64,000 bases of DNA from Intrasporangiaceae bacterium URHB0013 (GCA_000620545.1 JIBA01000013.1:186001-250000); one strand, 5' to 3'; shown: positions 25,373 through 35,059, counted from the stretch's first letter. A program made the numbers and translations. Notes: generated by a model not told the origin, from the letters alone.

Positions 25373-26382
25373 CGGACGACCTCACCGTCGGTCTGTCCCG
25401 AGCGCGTCTGGGGCGCAGGGCTGCCGGGTGACAGCTGGGGGACCACGGAGGCACCGAACGCGTCGATGAAGGCGGCTTGGCGCTTCCCCACGAAGTGGAG
25501 GTAGAGCTCGTCGAAGCCCAGGTCGACGTAGTCCTGCAGCCACTGGGTGTGGCGGCCGAGGTCCGCAGAGACGAGCACGGTTCGCCGGACCTGGGCGGGT
25601 GAGACGGTCTCCCCGATGAGGTCGAAGGCCTCGACGGTCTCGGTGTCCCATGCCACCGGCGGGCCGAGCACGTTGCTGCGCCACTGGTCGTGGGCGATGT
25701 GGAGGGCCTCCTCCTCCGTGGGCGCCCAGCTGAGGTGGACCTGGAGACGGGCGGGGCCGCGACCACCGGCGCCACGGTAGGCGGCGAGCACGCGACGGAG
25801 GACCTCGGGTGGCTGGTTGACCGTGATGAGCCCATCGGCCCACGCCGCGTGCTTCGCGGCGGTCTCCGGCGTCACTGCCGGCCCGACGAGGTCGGGCACG
25901 GGCTCCGCCAGCGTCCACAGTCGGGCTCGGTTCACCGTGACGAGGCCCTCGTGGCTGACCTCCTCGCCGGCGAGCAGGCGGCGGATGACGTCGACGCACT
26001 CGACGAGCCGCGCGTCGCGGACCTCCTTGCGGGGCCAGATCTGGCCGGTCACCCGCTCGTTGGACGCCTCTCCGGAGCCCAGCGCTGCCCAGAACCGTCC
26101 GGGGAACATCTGTCCAAGCGTCGAGATGGACTGGGCCGTGATCGCCGGGTGGTAGCGCTGGCCCGGTGCGGTGACGACACCGAAGGGCAGCGAGGTGGTC
26201 GCGAGAGCCGCGCCCAGCCAGCTCCACGCATACCCCGACTCGCCCTGGCGCCTGCTCCACGGTGACAGGTGGTCGGAGGACATGGCGGCGGTGAACCCGG
26301 CGGCCTCGGCCGCTCGGACGTCGCGCAGGAGCTGGGCAGGGTCGATCTGCTCGTGCGAGCAGTGGAATCCGATGACCGTCAT
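25369..26382 (-). CDS. Luciferase-like (LLM) flavin-dependent oxidoreductase
   Basis: 337 residues, bacterial-luciferase TIM barrel. N-terminal 'GFHCSHEQIDPAQLLRDVRAAEAAGFTAAMSSDHLSPW', 'LGQMFPGRFWAALGSGEASNERVTG' and 'GFDELYLHFVGK' are diagnostic. The GEASNE segment is typical of the group annotated as probable non-F420 flavinoid oxidoreductase, though F420 use cannot be excluded. Translationally coupled to the GH13 gene downstream. A physiological link to that enzyme is not evident. Confidence 0.87.
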   Translation of the reverse strand: MTVIGFHCSHEQIDPAQLLRDVRAAEAAGFTAAMSSDHLSPWSRRQGESGYAWSWLGAALATTSLPFGVVTAPGQRYHPAITAQSISTLGQMFPGRFWAALGSGEASNERVTGQIWPRKEVRDARLVECVDVIRRLLAGEEVSHEGLVTVNRARLWTLAEPVPDLVGPAVTPETAAKHAAWADGLITVNQPPEVLRRVLAAYRGAGGRGPARLQVHLSWAPTEEEALHIAHDQWRSNVLGPPVAWDTETVEAFDLIGETVSPAQVRRTVLVSADLGRHTQWLQDYVDLGFDELYLHFVGKRQAAFIDAFGASVVPQLSPGSPAPQTRSGQTDGEVVR

Positions 26383-26538
26383 GCCTGCTCACGCAACCGC
26401 ACAGGAGGGTGTGCCGTCAACGCGCGGTCAGGGGGCGGATCCGAGGGAGCCGTCCTCCCCGCCGATCGGGTATGGGCCGTGGTTGACGTCACCTCGGGTC
26501 GTTCGCCCATGATCCGGGCGCCCCCGCAGCACCGACCG

Positions 26539-28005
26539 TCACATTCCGGTCTGTGCCTCCAGGCGCCCCGAGCCGACGGCGTCGACCAGAGCCTGGTAGT
26601 CGCGCTCGTTCTGGTCGGCGTAGGCAGCGGAGAAGTCGGCGATGGCCCGGTCGAACGCGTCGCTCGTGCCCAGGTAGGACGCGATCGCGATGCGGTCACC
26701 GGAGCGAGCGTGGGCGCGGGCCAAGGTCGCTCCGCAGACCCGGGCGTACGCCGTCATCACGCTCACGGGCATGTGGTCGACGTCGGCCGAACCCTTCCAG
26801 TCGCGCAGCTGACGGATGTAGAAGTCACGCGCCTGCCCGTCGAAACCCGTGACGCGCTGCCAGCCGAGGAAGATGTCGCTCGCCGCCTGCATCAGACGCT
26901 GGCCGGCGACGACGCGCTGGCCGTGGTTGGCGTACGTGCTCCTGCCGACGAAGCGCTCCAGGACCGACTCCTGGGCCTCCTTGGCCTGGAGGAACAGCGG
27001 GTCCTGCCCGTCCCTGCCGAGCAGGAGGATGATCCAGGCACGTGTGCCGACACTGCCGACGCCGACGACCTTCCGGGCGGCATGGACGTAGTCAAACGAC
27101 TCCAGCAGCTCTCGCCGGTCGGTCTCCAGAGTCTGGCGATAGGACCTGATGAGGCCATGCAGCTCGCCCGCGAGGTCCTCGCGAGCCGCGCCGGCCGCGG
27201 CGAGGTCCTCGATCGGCACGACCAGCGGTGGGTCCGCGACGATGCGGCGCTGCCCGTCGACCTCGTGGGTCAGCTTGGAGAACGCCTGCATGCTGTCACG
27301 GGTGCGTGCCTTCGCCACGTTCGCCTCGGCCTTGGCCTGCTGCTTCTTCGTGATGGTGCTCTTGAGGGCCTCGAACACCTGCTCGACCTCGATGTGCGCG
27401 TACCAGACGTCGAGGTTGCGCGCAGCAGCGAAGAGCTGCATCCGCGTGCGGTACTCGGCCACGCCCGCCGTGACGACCGCCCGCCGGTCCGCGGCCGCGA
27501 AGCCCCGGTCGCGGCCGGCGATCTCGAAGCTCGCCGCGAGCCGCTTGACGTCCCACTCCCAGGGACCCGGAAGGGTCTCGTCGAAGTCGTTCATGTCGAA
27601 CATCAGTCGGCGCTCCGGGGAGGCGAACACCCCGAAGTTCGACAGGTGGGCGTCACCGCAGATCTGGGAGGTGAGTCCGGATCGCGGGGTCGCCGAGAGG
27701 TCGTTGGCCATGATGAGGGCGGCGCCCCGGTAGAACGTGAAGGGCGAGACCAGCATCCTGCCGTAGCGCAGGGGAACCAGCTCGGCGACCCTGCTCGTCG
27801 CCTGCTCCTGCAGGAGGGAGACCGGGTCGGGTCGATCCGTGGCCGGCTGCCACCGGCCGTGGCTGCTTCTCGGGGTCTCGTTGCGGGCCGCCCGACCTCG
27901 GGCCGCACGCTCCTCCGCGGTGAGGTGGGCCACCTGTCGTGCAGGCCCGTCCTCACGCGTCCTGCCGGTCGTTGCTGTCTGCGCCTCGGTGCTCACGGTG
28001 CTCAC
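26539..28005 (-). CDS. DUF2252 family protein
   Basis: 488 residues from the GTG at 28005, after GAGGAG. It shows the kinase-like DUF2252 pattern: 'RMLVSPFTFYRGAALIMANDL', 'ICGDAHLSNFGVFASPERRLMFDMNDFDETLPGPWEWDVKRLAASF' and 'VVGVGSVGTRAWIILLLGRD'. The GDAHLxNFG/DFDE motifs resemble the catalytic and metal loops of aminoglycoside-phosphotransferase-like kinases. The substrate is unknown. Monocistronic by spacing. Confidence 0.9.
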   Translation of the reverse strand: MSTVSTEAQTATTGRTREDGPARQVAHLTAEERAARGRAARNETPRSSHGRWQPATDRPDPVSLLQEQATSRVAELVPLRYGRMLVSPFTFYRGAALIMANDLSATPRSGLTSQICGDAHLSNFGVFASPERRLMFDMNDFDETLPGPWEWDVKRLAASFEIAGRDRGFAAADRRAVVTAGVAEYRTRMQLFAAARNLDVWYAHIEVEQVFEALKSTITKKQQAKAEANVAKARTRDSMQAFSKLTHEVDGQRRIVADPPLVVPIEDLAAAGAAREDLAGELHGLIRSYRQTLETDRRELLESFDYVHAARKVVGVGSVGTRAWIILLLGRDGQDPLFLQAKEAQESVLERFVGRSTYANHGQRVVAGQRLMQAASDIFLGWQRVTGFDGQARDFYIRQLRDWKGSADVDHMPVSVMTAYARVCGATLARAHARSGDRIAIASYLGTSDAFDRAIADFSAAYADQNERDYQALVDAVGSGRLEAQTGM

Positions 28006-28162
28006 GGTGTCTCCTCACGGGCATGACGCGTCGAGAAGGAGCGCGTCGCAGGCTCCCACCGACCGTGTCATCACGCGTTGCGGCGCGCATCACCTTCGCA
28101 GGACGATGTCCTTGCCCGCCCGGGACGCCGCGTGGTCGCCCGTCGGCGTCGCTGCGCCCTCG

Positions 28163-29716
28163 TCAACGAGCGGCGGTGGCCGTCGTCGGCAGGGTGAGGG
28201 ACCCCGCTGCAGCGGCTGCAGCTGCCGCGGAGTCGTGGATCGTGCCCTGGGCGGCCTGGTGGCGGCCCGTGAGGACGCCCATGAGGACGCCGGCGAGGCT
28301 GACGGCGGCCATCACCCATGACGCGGTCGCCAGACCCGCGGCCAGCGCCTCTGCGGGGGGTAGTCCCTCGGCGGTCCGGTCGGCGATGACGCTTCCGTAG
28401 ATGGTCGCGGCCAGGGCCGTGGCGACGGCGGCGCCCACGTAACGCGCCATGTTCGAGACACCCGACGCGGACCCGACCTGCTTCTCCGGCACGCAGGCGG
28501 TGGACGCCGACGAGGCCGGTCCGTTCGACAGGCCCATGCCCACCGCGACGGCGATGAGCGGTAGGAGGAAGGCGCGGTAGGCCCAGTCGGCGTCTGCGAA
28601 CCCCAGGGCCGCGAATCCGACCGCTGTCAGCAGGAAGCCGATCGTGATCACCTGGCGTCCGCCGAGCCGCGCGGTGAGGCGTGGCACGGCAGCCGCGATG
28701 AGGACGAGTCCGACCGTCGCAGGCAGGGTCGCCACACCGGCCTCCAGGGTGCTGAAGCCGAGTCCGTCCGGGTTCTGGAAGTAGAGGCTGAGGAGGTACA
28801 TCAGCGCGTTGATGGTGCCCGCACCGATGAGGATCGCGATCGTGGACCCGACGAGGATGCGGTTGCGCAGGAGCCCGAGGTCGAGCATCGGGACGGCGAC
28901 GCGGCGCTCGACCGCCACGAAGGCGAAACCGGCGGCGACACCGATGGCGACGCAGCCGATGGTCCCGGCCGACGCCCAGCCCCAGTCGCCGCCCTTGCTC
29001 AGGGCCAGGATGATCGGTGCCAGGGTCAACGCGATGAGCAGCGATCCGGCGTAGTCGATCGACCGCGACCGCGTGGGGTCTCTCGACTCGGAGACCTGCC
29101 GGGCGGTGATGAGGATGCACGCGACGGCGATCACGGCGTCGACCCAGAACAGGCCCTGCCAGCCCATCACCGAGACGAGCACACCACCCAGCAGGGGGCC
29201 GGCCGCGGCACCGACCGCGGCGGCAGCACCCCAGAGCGACACGGCACGGAGCTGCGCCTGGCCGTCGTTGGCGACGGACAGGAGGCTGAGCCCGCAGGCC
29301 AGGATGGTGGCCCCGGCCGCCCCCTGGATGACGCGGCCGCCGATGACGGCGCCGCCGGAGGAGGAGAGCGCGATGAAGATGCAGGAGACGACGAAGAGCA
29401 GCAGGCCGAGCTGGAACACCCTCTTGCGACCGAAGACGTCGCCGAGCGAGCCGGACGTCACGATGACGGCGGCACCGACGAGGGAGTAGCCCGTGACGGC
29501 CCACTGCAGGGTCGTGACGTCCGTGCCGGTGTCGGCGCTGATGGCGGGCAGCAGGATGCTGACTGCCGACGTGTTGGCGTTGACGACGAAGGTCGACAGG
29601 CACGTGGCGGCCAGGACACCGCCGGCTCGGGCCGCGGTCTGCGCCCCGGCTCGTCCCGAGCCTTCGGACGCGGGCGATGGACTCGTCCCCGACATGGTCG
29701 TGCTCCCTGTCGCCAT
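28163..29716 (-). CDS. MFS drug exporter, DHA2 (14-helix) type
   Basis: 517 residues with about 14 membrane helices. The motif A loop reads 'GSLGDVFGRKRVFQLG' and motif C-like glycines 'GGRVIQGAAGATILACGLSLL' are present. This is the EmrB/QacA-like DHA2 family of proton-driven exporters. The ATG at 29716 (GGAG 9 nt upstream) is taken; the ATG at 29695 is nearly as good. Upstream on the minus strand are TAGATT (29750-29745) and a 9-bp-armed inverted repeat at 29768-29794 where a repressor could bind. No regulator gene is adjacent. Confidence 0.88.
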   Translation of the reverse strand: MATGSTTMSGTSPSPASEGSGRAGAQTAARAGGVLAATCLSTFVVNANTSAVSILLPAISADTGTDVTTLQWAVTGYSLVGAAVIVTSGSLGDVFGRKRVFQLGLLLFVVSCIFIALSSSGGAVIGGRVIQGAAGATILACGLSLLSVANDGQAQLRAVSLWGAAAAVGAAAGPLLGGVLVSVMGWQGLFWVDAVIAVACILITARQVSESRDPTRSRSIDYAGSLLIALTLAPIILALSKGGDWGWASAGTIGCVAIGVAAGFAFVAVERRVAVPMLDLGLLRNRILVGSTIAILIGAGTINALMYLLSLYFQNPDGLGFSTLEAGVATLPATVGLVLIAAAVPRLTARLGGRQVITIGFLLTAVGFAALGFADADWAYRAFLLPLIAVAVGMGLSNGPASSASTACVPEKQVGSASGVSNMARYVGAAVATALAATIYGSVIADRTAEGLPPAEALAAGLATASWVMAAVSLAGVLMGVLTGRHQAAQGTIHDSAAAAAAAAGSLTLPTTATAAR

Positions 29717-29767
29717 GGCACGGGCTCCTGCCGCGCCCTCCTTGAATCTAGGTCGGCGAGCACCGCT

Positions 29768-29794
29768 GAGAGTCACTCGTGGAGGGTGACTCTC
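29768..29794. promoter_or_regulatory. Inverted repeat at the exporter promoter
   Basis: GAGAGTCAC and GTGACTCTC separated by 9 bp, centred about 33 bp upstream of the TAGATT -10 of the MFS gene, so over its -35. Typical placement for a TetR/MarR repressor or for a local activator. Confidence 0.5.
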
Positions 29795-29929
29795 CGATGG
29801 GCCCCTGCTGTCCGCAACTGACCTGCCGTCCTCGCCGAGCCGGCCTGAGCACTCGGCCCGACGCCATTCCGGCCATGCTCGAGCGCCTCGCCACCCAGGT
29901 GGGCTGTGTGGCCGGGCGGACCCGGACGG

Positions 29930-31225
29930 TCATGGAGGCGCAGCTCGTTCTCCGTCTCGGCGGGCGACCCTGCTGTGCCCTCCCACGGAACGGCGCACCG
30001 CCAGCGGCTCCGCGGCTGGCTGGGTCTCGACGGCGGGGCGCGTGCGCTGCGCCCACTCGCCGTAGCGGCGGGCCCAGGGATCCGAGGTGAGGCCGTGCAG
30101 GACGACGCTGAGCAGGACGGTGATGGCGACCACGCTGATGACCGTCTGGACGCCCGGGTCCGCAGCACCCAGGGTCTCGTAGGTGATGAGGGCGAAGACG
30201 ACCGACGCCAGTCCGCGTGGTCCGAACCAGCCGACGAAGAGCACCGTCGGCCGGCGCAGGTGAGTGCCCAGCAGGGACAGAGCGACCGGCAGCATCCTCA
30301 GCGCGGTCAGCGACAGCACGGCGTAGAGCAGGCTCTCCCACCGCACCAGCCAGCCGAGGTGGTGGGCCACCGTGATCCCGAAGAGCAGCCACACGGCGAA
30401 CCCGAGAAGGGCTGACAGCCTGTCTGTCATCTCGAGACTGTCGTGCGTGGGTACGGCGTCCTCCTGTGCGGCTGCGAACGCCGTCCCTGCCAGGAAGGCC
30501 GCGACGAAGCCGTTGCCGCCGATCTCGACCGCGCCGTAGTAGCAGAACAGCGGCACCGAGAGCGCCGCGACGGGGATCAGGCCGGACTCCGCCCACCGGG
30601 CCCGCCGGGAGCGTTCGATCAGCCAGCCGAAGGCATACCCGCCGGCGACCCCGACGAGCGCCCCCAGCGCGAGCTCGCGGACAGCGTGGACCAGGGCGTC
30701 CTCAGGCGCACCGCCGGCGGAGGCGGCGACCGCGAAAAGCACCACGGGAGTGACCATTCCGTCGTTGAGGCCGCTCTCGACGTTGAGGATGCGGCGCACT
30801 CGGACGGGCACTGCCGGGTTGAGCACCGTGGCAGCGCCGAGGCCGGCGTCGGTGGGCGCCACCGACGCTGCCAGGAGCAACGCCAGCCAGATGCCTGCTT
30901 CGGGAAAGAACCCACGGGCCAGCAGGTAGCCGGCGCCGATGGTGAGGGGGAGCCCGATCAGGAGCAGCCGGCCGGTGAAGACCGAGTCGCTCCGCACCTC
31001 CCTCGGTTGCAGCTGCGCCGCGTCGTGAAAGAGCGTCAGGGCCAGCGTCACCTCGGCGATGGTGCGGCTCGTCGCCGTGTCTGCGCCGCCGGTCAGTGGC
31101 AGGCCGACCGCGAGGCCGGCCGCGACGAAGACGATGGGTCCGGTGAGGTGCGCCCGGCCGACCCTGGCCGACTGGCTCACGAAGACGATGACCAGCAGCG
31201 CGAAGACGGCGACGACCGCGGTCAT
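29930..31225 (-). CDS. CPA1-type cation/proton antiporter
   Basis: 431 residues with 12-13 membrane helices and a short cytoplasmic tail. The ion-site region is 'ASVAPTDAGLGAATVLN...' with 'NVESGLNDGMVTPVVLF' (the conserved ND pair). 'WFGPRGLASVVFAL' is the NhaP/CPA1 signature near helix 11. It exchanges Na+ or K+ for H+ across the membrane. The ATG at 31225 has no Shine-Dalgarno; instead a perfect 12-bp hairpin ends 5 bp upstream, so translation may be structure-controlled or the start differs. Confidence 0.9.
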   Translation of the reverse strand: MTAVVAVFALLVIVFVSQSARVGRAHLTGPIVFVAAGLAVGLPLTGGADTATSRTIAEVTLALTLFHDAAQLQPREVRSDSVFTGRLLLIGLPLTIGAGYLLARGFFPEAGIWLALLLAASVAPTDAGLGAATVLNPAVPVRVRRILNVESGLNDGMVTPVVLFAVAASAGGAPEDALVHAVRELALGALVGVAGGYAFGWLIERSRRARWAESGLIPVAALSVPLFCYYGAVEIGGNGFVAAFLAGTAFAAAQEDAVPTHDSLEMTDRLSALLGFAVWLLFGITVAHHLGWLVRWESLLYAVLSLTALRMLPVALSLLGTHLRRPTVLFVGWFGPRGLASVVFALITYETLGAADPGVQTVISVVAITVLLSVVLHGLTSDPWARRYGEWAQRTRPAVETQPAAEPLAVRRSVGGHSRVARRDGERAAPP

Positions 31226-31230
31226 GGGCC

Positions 31231-31258
31231 GGCCGACCGCGGCTGGCCGCGGTCGGCC
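31231..31258 (-). promoter_or_regulatory. Perfect hairpin abutting the antiporter start codon
   Basis: GGCCGACCGCGG / CCGCGGTCGGCC, 12-bp stem with a 4-nt loop, in the leader 6-33 nt before the antiporter ATG on the minus strand. No ribosome site lies outside it. Candidate translational or attenuator switch. Confidence 0.6.
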
Positions 31259-31445
31259 CCGGGTCCTGGGGAGTCTTGACGTCCCGGCCCGGAAGCAGAC
31301 GGGCGTGCACGCCCACCCTGTCGCGTGCCGCCGAGCGCGCTCATCGTGGCGTCGGGCCCCGGCGGGACCCGACGCCGGCGTCGTCAGCCAGACGCTGCGG
31401 CCGACAGGCCCGGACCACGACTCGCTCCTCGGCTCGGGACCATCG

Positions 31446-31826
31446 TCACGCCAGGGCCCGGGCCTTGATGTGCGCGAACTCCTCGGGAGTGATCGCGCCG
31501 GAGTCGAGCAGCGCCTTGGCCTGCGAGAGCTCGTCGACAGGAGACGTGCTCGGTGCGGCGACGCTACGGATGTATTCCTCCTGAGCAGCCATCCGTTCCG
31601 AGTTGTCCTTCATCGCCCGCTCTGCCATGCCACGACCGCGCACGATGACGTAGACGAGCGCTGCGATCAGTGGGAAGAAGATGAGGACGACGACCCAGAC
31701 CACCTTCGCGAAACCGCCGAGTGACTTGTCGCGGAAGAGGTCACCGAAGATGTGGAACAGGATCATCAGGTACGCGACGAAGAAGAAGGACCAGACGAGC
31801 AGCCAGAAGAAGCTCCAGAAGTCCAT
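31446..31826 (-). CDS. PLDc_N plus SHOCT membrane protein
   Basis: 126 residues. Two membrane helices near 8-28 and 40-60 form the phospholipase-D-nuclease N-terminal type hairpin ('LFRDKSLGGFAKVVWVVVLIFFPLIAALVYVIVRG'). The C-terminal 30 residues are a SHOCT domain ('LSQAKALLDSGAITPEEFAHIKARAL'). SHOCT is a short oligomerisation module. Function unknown; commonly stress-linked in actinobacteria. Confidence 0.88.
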   Translation of the reverse strand: MDFWSFFWLLVWSFFFVAYLMILFHIFGDLFRDKSLGGFAKVVWVVVLIFFPLIAALVYVIVRGRGMAERAMKDNSERMAAQEEYIRSVAAPSTSPVDELSQAKALLDSGAITPEEFAHIKARALA

Positions 31827-31948
31827 GTGTGACCGCCCTTTCGGTGCCGCGAGCTGCTGCGGCGTTCAAGTGGATTCACCTGCTGACGAGCCCCACACTC
31901 ATCCGCCACGTGCGCAGCGGCATCCCTCTCGGAGAGCGAGATCAGCCG

Positions 31949-32176
31949 TCAGCGACGTGCGCCGACGGGGTCGCGACCGTCCGGGTCCTCGATGAGCCTG
32001 GTCGAGGTGACCTCGAGGCCGAGCGCCGTCAGGGCCGCCAGTACACCGACGAGCTCCTGGCTGTCGTGGACGTGGACGTCGAGCGTGGTGCTCGTCCCGT
32101 CACTGTCGGACCAGACGGCATACGGCCAGACGTCGCGCTCGTCGACGTCGCCCGTCACGACAACGACTGCACGCAT
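31949..32176 (-). CDS. Small ACT-like protein, unrecognised
   Basis: 75 residues from the ATG at 32176, with GGAGAGG about 10 nt upstream. Alternating strands and one helix: 'MRAVVVVTGDVD', 'TSTTLDVHVHDSQELVGVLAALTALGLEVTSTRLI'. The helix-strand end resembles that of the 74-residue protein at 35060-35284, so the two may be distant paralogues on either side of the large LuxR regulator. No catalytic features. Confidence 0.65.
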   Translation of the reverse strand: MRAVVVVTGDVDERDVWPYAVWSDSDGTSTTLDVHVHDSQELVGVLAALTALGLEVTSTRLIEDPDGRDPVGARR

Positions 32177-32310
32177 GCTCGTCCGCCTCTCCGATCGGAG
32201 GGTTTCACGTCTCTCTCGCAGCATGTCGTGGCCCGGGGTGGGGCGCGTCATGCTGGGAGGACGAGATGGACCCGGTCGATGCGCGGGGTGCCACGCGCGC
32301 CGGCGAGGCG

Positions 32311-34932
32311 CTAGTAGAGGTCGAGGTCGGCGGCGCGCCGGATGGCCGCGCGGCGGCTGCCGACGCCGAGCTTCTGGTAGATGTGCGCGATGTGCGTCTT
32401 CGCCGTGTGCAGCGAGATGAACTCGGCCTCGGCGATCTCGGCGTTGGTGAGGTTGGTGGCGAGGTACTGCAGGATCACCCGCTCGCGGTCCGTCAGGCGC
32501 TCACCCCATCCGGGCACGGGGTGCTGATGGGCCTGCGCGAGACGGGCGAGCACCTGCGTCAGGGCGGCCGGGTGGCTGGTCCCGTGGCGTAGGTGGGCCT
32601 TGAGCAGCTCGGACATCCCCTTGCCTCCCGTGAGGAAGGGACCGTAGAGCTGGTCCGGCTCGGCCGCCGCCAGAGCGAGCTCGAGGGTGGTGTGGGTGTC
32701 GGGCAGGCGCAACGCCGCGCGCGCCTCCGCCTCGATGCAGCGGGCGAAGGCGGTGATGTGCACGAACGTCCCGGTGGTCGGCACCCGGTCGAGCTCCAAG
32801 AGTGCGGCCGCGGGGTTTCCCGCCTGGAGCAGGACTTTGGCCCGGTGGACGTGGGCGAGCCGGTACTCCGGCTCGATCGCGGGGGCAGAGGCCAGCGCGA
32901 CGGCTTCTCGGGTCCTGCCCTCCGCCATGAGCGCCAGGCCCTCCAGGCCGGCCACCATCGACGGCCACCAGGGCAGCACGGGACCTGAGGTGCTCAGGGT
33001 GACGATCTCCGCCAGGCTGGTTCGGGCCGCCTTGGTGTCGCCGAGCGCCAGGCATGTCTTGGCGTGGAAGTTCAGCGTGAGGCCGCGCAGCTCCCAGTCG
33101 AACGGGAGCACCATCGACAGGCTCCGCTCGAGCTGCGAACGCGCCTGCGTCAGGTTGCCCCGCCAGTAGTCGAGCCAGCCGAGGTAGGCGACGGCCGGAG
33201 CCAGCGTCACGAGACCGACCCAGCCGCGCTGGGCCGCCCGCTCGAGCACGTCGACGGCGAGGTCGTGGACCTCGGTCAGTCGGCCCTCGGCGATCGCGGG
33301 GATGCACGACTCCGCCAGCGCGGTGAGCTCGAGGGCGAGCAGACCGGTGTCGTGCGCGGTCGCAGCTGACGCCCGCAGCATCTCGAGGGGCAGCTCGAGA
33401 TGGCTCTGGAGGCGCGCCTCGCCCATCCCCACTAACACCTGGACGGAGGCCTGCATCGCAGAGTCCGGCGCGGCCTTGCTCCGGAACAGCTGCTCCAGCA
33501 GGGCGGCGCCCGTCTCGACCGCGGCTCCCAGCCCTTGGTCGTAGCCGGTGAGGAAGAGCTCGACGATGGCCGTGCGATCCTCGAGGCCGGGGGGAGCAGG
33601 CTGCAGCATCAGGCCTGTGGCCGCCCGCGCCGCGGCGACCTCGGCGTGGGCTGCGTCGATCCTGCCGCGTCCCGCGAGGACCAGCGCCTTGGCGAGGTGG
33701 CCGTCGTTGGAGTAGGGGGACGTGTGGGGGAGGTGCTCAACCGCCTCGAGGACCGCGTCGACCCGGCCCTCGAGGAACAGCTGCATCCAGTGGTCCGCGA
33801 AGATCCGGGACGCCGCCTCGCCGTCGCCCGCTGCGACGGCGTGCCTGATCGCGGTCGGTGTGTCGACGGCGGTCCACCACTGCGCCGCCGCCGCGTGCAG
33901 GGCGGCGGCGCGCTCGGGGAGATCGGTCGACAGGCGGCGTCGGATGTGCGCGGCGAAGAGCGGGTGCCACTGAAACCAGGGTTCGTCGGTCGAGGTGTCC
34001 CCGCGGGAGAGGAAGAGACCGTCCGCGAGGCACTGTTCGAGCAGCATCTCGGCAGTCGTGGTGCCGCGGATGGTGTCGATGAGCGAGGGGCAGACCAGCT
34101 CGTCGAGGCAGCTGTCGAGGACGAAGTCCCGCAGCTCGTCGGACAGGGACGCCAGCACCTCGGTCGCGAGGTAGTCGGCCAGGGCCTTGTCCCGACGCAG
34201 CTCCATCGGCACGTTGCGGGGGCGGGCGCTCTGCCGAGCCGCCAGGATCGCCATGCGCACCCCCGCGGGCCAACCGCCGGTCGCCCGGTGGATGGTCTCC
34301 ACCGTCTCCGCGTCGAGGTCGAGTCCGGCCGCCTTCACCGCCTCCGCGGACTCGTCGGCGCTGAAGGCGAGCTGGTCGTGGGCGAGGTAGGTGAGCCGGT
34401 CGTCGAGCCGCAGTCGCTGCAGTCGCAGGGGCGGTACCACCCGGGCGCCGATGATGATGCGCATGTTCGCGGGGGCCCACCGGAGCAGGTGGTTGACCAC
34501 GGCGGCCGACGCCCTCGAACCGGTGAGGAGCTGGGCGTCGTCCAGGGCCAGGATGAGAGGCTCGGCGGTGTCGTAGAGCGCCTCGAGGAGCGAGTCGAGA
34601 AGGGTCAGTGGCTCGGCACGCAGTGACGAAGCGCGCAGCGGCTCGATCGCAGCGGTGAGCTCGTCGATGCCGGCGAGGCCGGCGGCCGCCAACAGGTCCG
34701 ACACCAGACGCACCGGGTTCCGGTCGGAGTCGTCGACGGTCAGCCACAGTCCGGCGCCGTGGGCCTGCTGCCGCCGAACGGCTGCGGACAGCAGGGTCGA
34801 CTTGCCGAACCCCGCCATTCCCGCGAGCACGGCCACGGGCCGCCGGTCGAGCAGGGGCTCGAGGCGCGAGCGGTCGATGACCCCTGCCGAGAGCACGGGC
34901 AGGCTCATCCTTGCGTGACGTGGACCGACCAT
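32311..34932 (-). CDS. LuxR/MalT-type (LAL) STAND regulator
   Basis: 873 residues. The P-loop 'GMAGFGKST' is at about residues 38-46, followed by Walker B 'PLILALDDAQLL'. A winged-helix region and a long TPR-like helical domain cover about 330-800. The C-terminal LuxR HTH is 'LTDRERVILQYLATNLTNAEIAEAEFISLHTAKTHIAHIYQKLGV'. Such proteins switch on ATP and an inducer, then activate transcription. Start ATG at 34932 (AGGGA 6 nt upstream) is preferred over the ATG at 34908. Its targets are unknown; the divergent small gene at 35060 is an obvious candidate. Confidence 0.92.
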   Translation of the reverse strand: MVGPRHARMSLPVLSAGVIDRSRLEPLLDRRPVAVLAGMAGFGKSTLLSAAVRRQQAHGAGLWLTVDDSDRNPVRLVSDLLAAAGLAGIDELTAAIEPLRASSLRAEPLTLLDSLLEALYDTAEPLILALDDAQLLTGSRASAAVVNHLLRWAPANMRIIIGARVVPPLRLQRLRLDDRLTYLAHDQLAFSADESAEAVKAAGLDLDAETVETIHRATGGWPAGVRMAILAARQSARPRNVPMELRRDKALADYLATEVLASLSDELRDFVLDSCLDELVCPSLIDTIRGTTTAEMLLEQCLADGLFLSRGDTSTDEPWFQWHPLFAAHIRRRLSTDLPERAAALHAAAAQWWTAVDTPTAIRHAVAAGDGEAASRIFADHWMQLFLEGRVDAVLEAVEHLPHTSPYSNDGHLAKALVLAGRGRIDAAHAEVAAARAATGLMLQPAPPGLEDRTAIVELFLTGYDQGLGAAVETGAALLEQLFRSKAAPDSAMQASVQVLVGMGEARLQSHLELPLEMLRASAATAHDTGLLALELTALAESCIPAIAEGRLTEVHDLAVDVLERAAQRGWVGLVTLAPAVAYLGWLDYWRGNLTQARSQLERSLSMVLPFDWELRGLTLNFHAKTCLALGDTKAARTSLAEIVTLSTSGPVLPWWPSMVAGLEGLALMAEGRTREAVALASAPAIEPEYRLAHVHRAKVLLQAGNPAAALLELDRVPTTGTFVHITAFARCIEAEARAALRLPDTHTTLELALAAAEPDQLYGPFLTGGKGMSELLKAHLRHGTSHPAALTQVLARLAQAHQHPVPGWGERLTDRERVILQYLATNLTNAEIAEAEFISLHTAKTHIAHIYQKLGVGSRRAAIRRAADLDLY

Positions 34933-34958
34933 GTTGTCCCTGTCTGCTCGGATAGGTC

Positions 34959-34976
34959 ATCCCCACTGGTGGATGC
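34959..34976. promoter_or_regulatory. Imperfect palindrome between divergent genes
   Basis: CATCCCCACTGGTGGATG, near-symmetric, between the LuxR-type regulator (minus) and the small gene at 35060 (plus). Candidate binding site for the regulator itself. Confidence 0.35.
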
Positions 34977-35059
34977 GAGGGACCTCCCTGACCACCGAGA
35001 GTAGCCACCAGATGGCGCGTCGCCAACGTTTTCCCGGGGTCCGTGAGATGAGGTCGACC

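Noticed and set aside
26473-26478. GGGTAT as SigF promoter on the plus strand
   Set aside because: There is no -35 at proper spacing and no plus-strand gene downstream.
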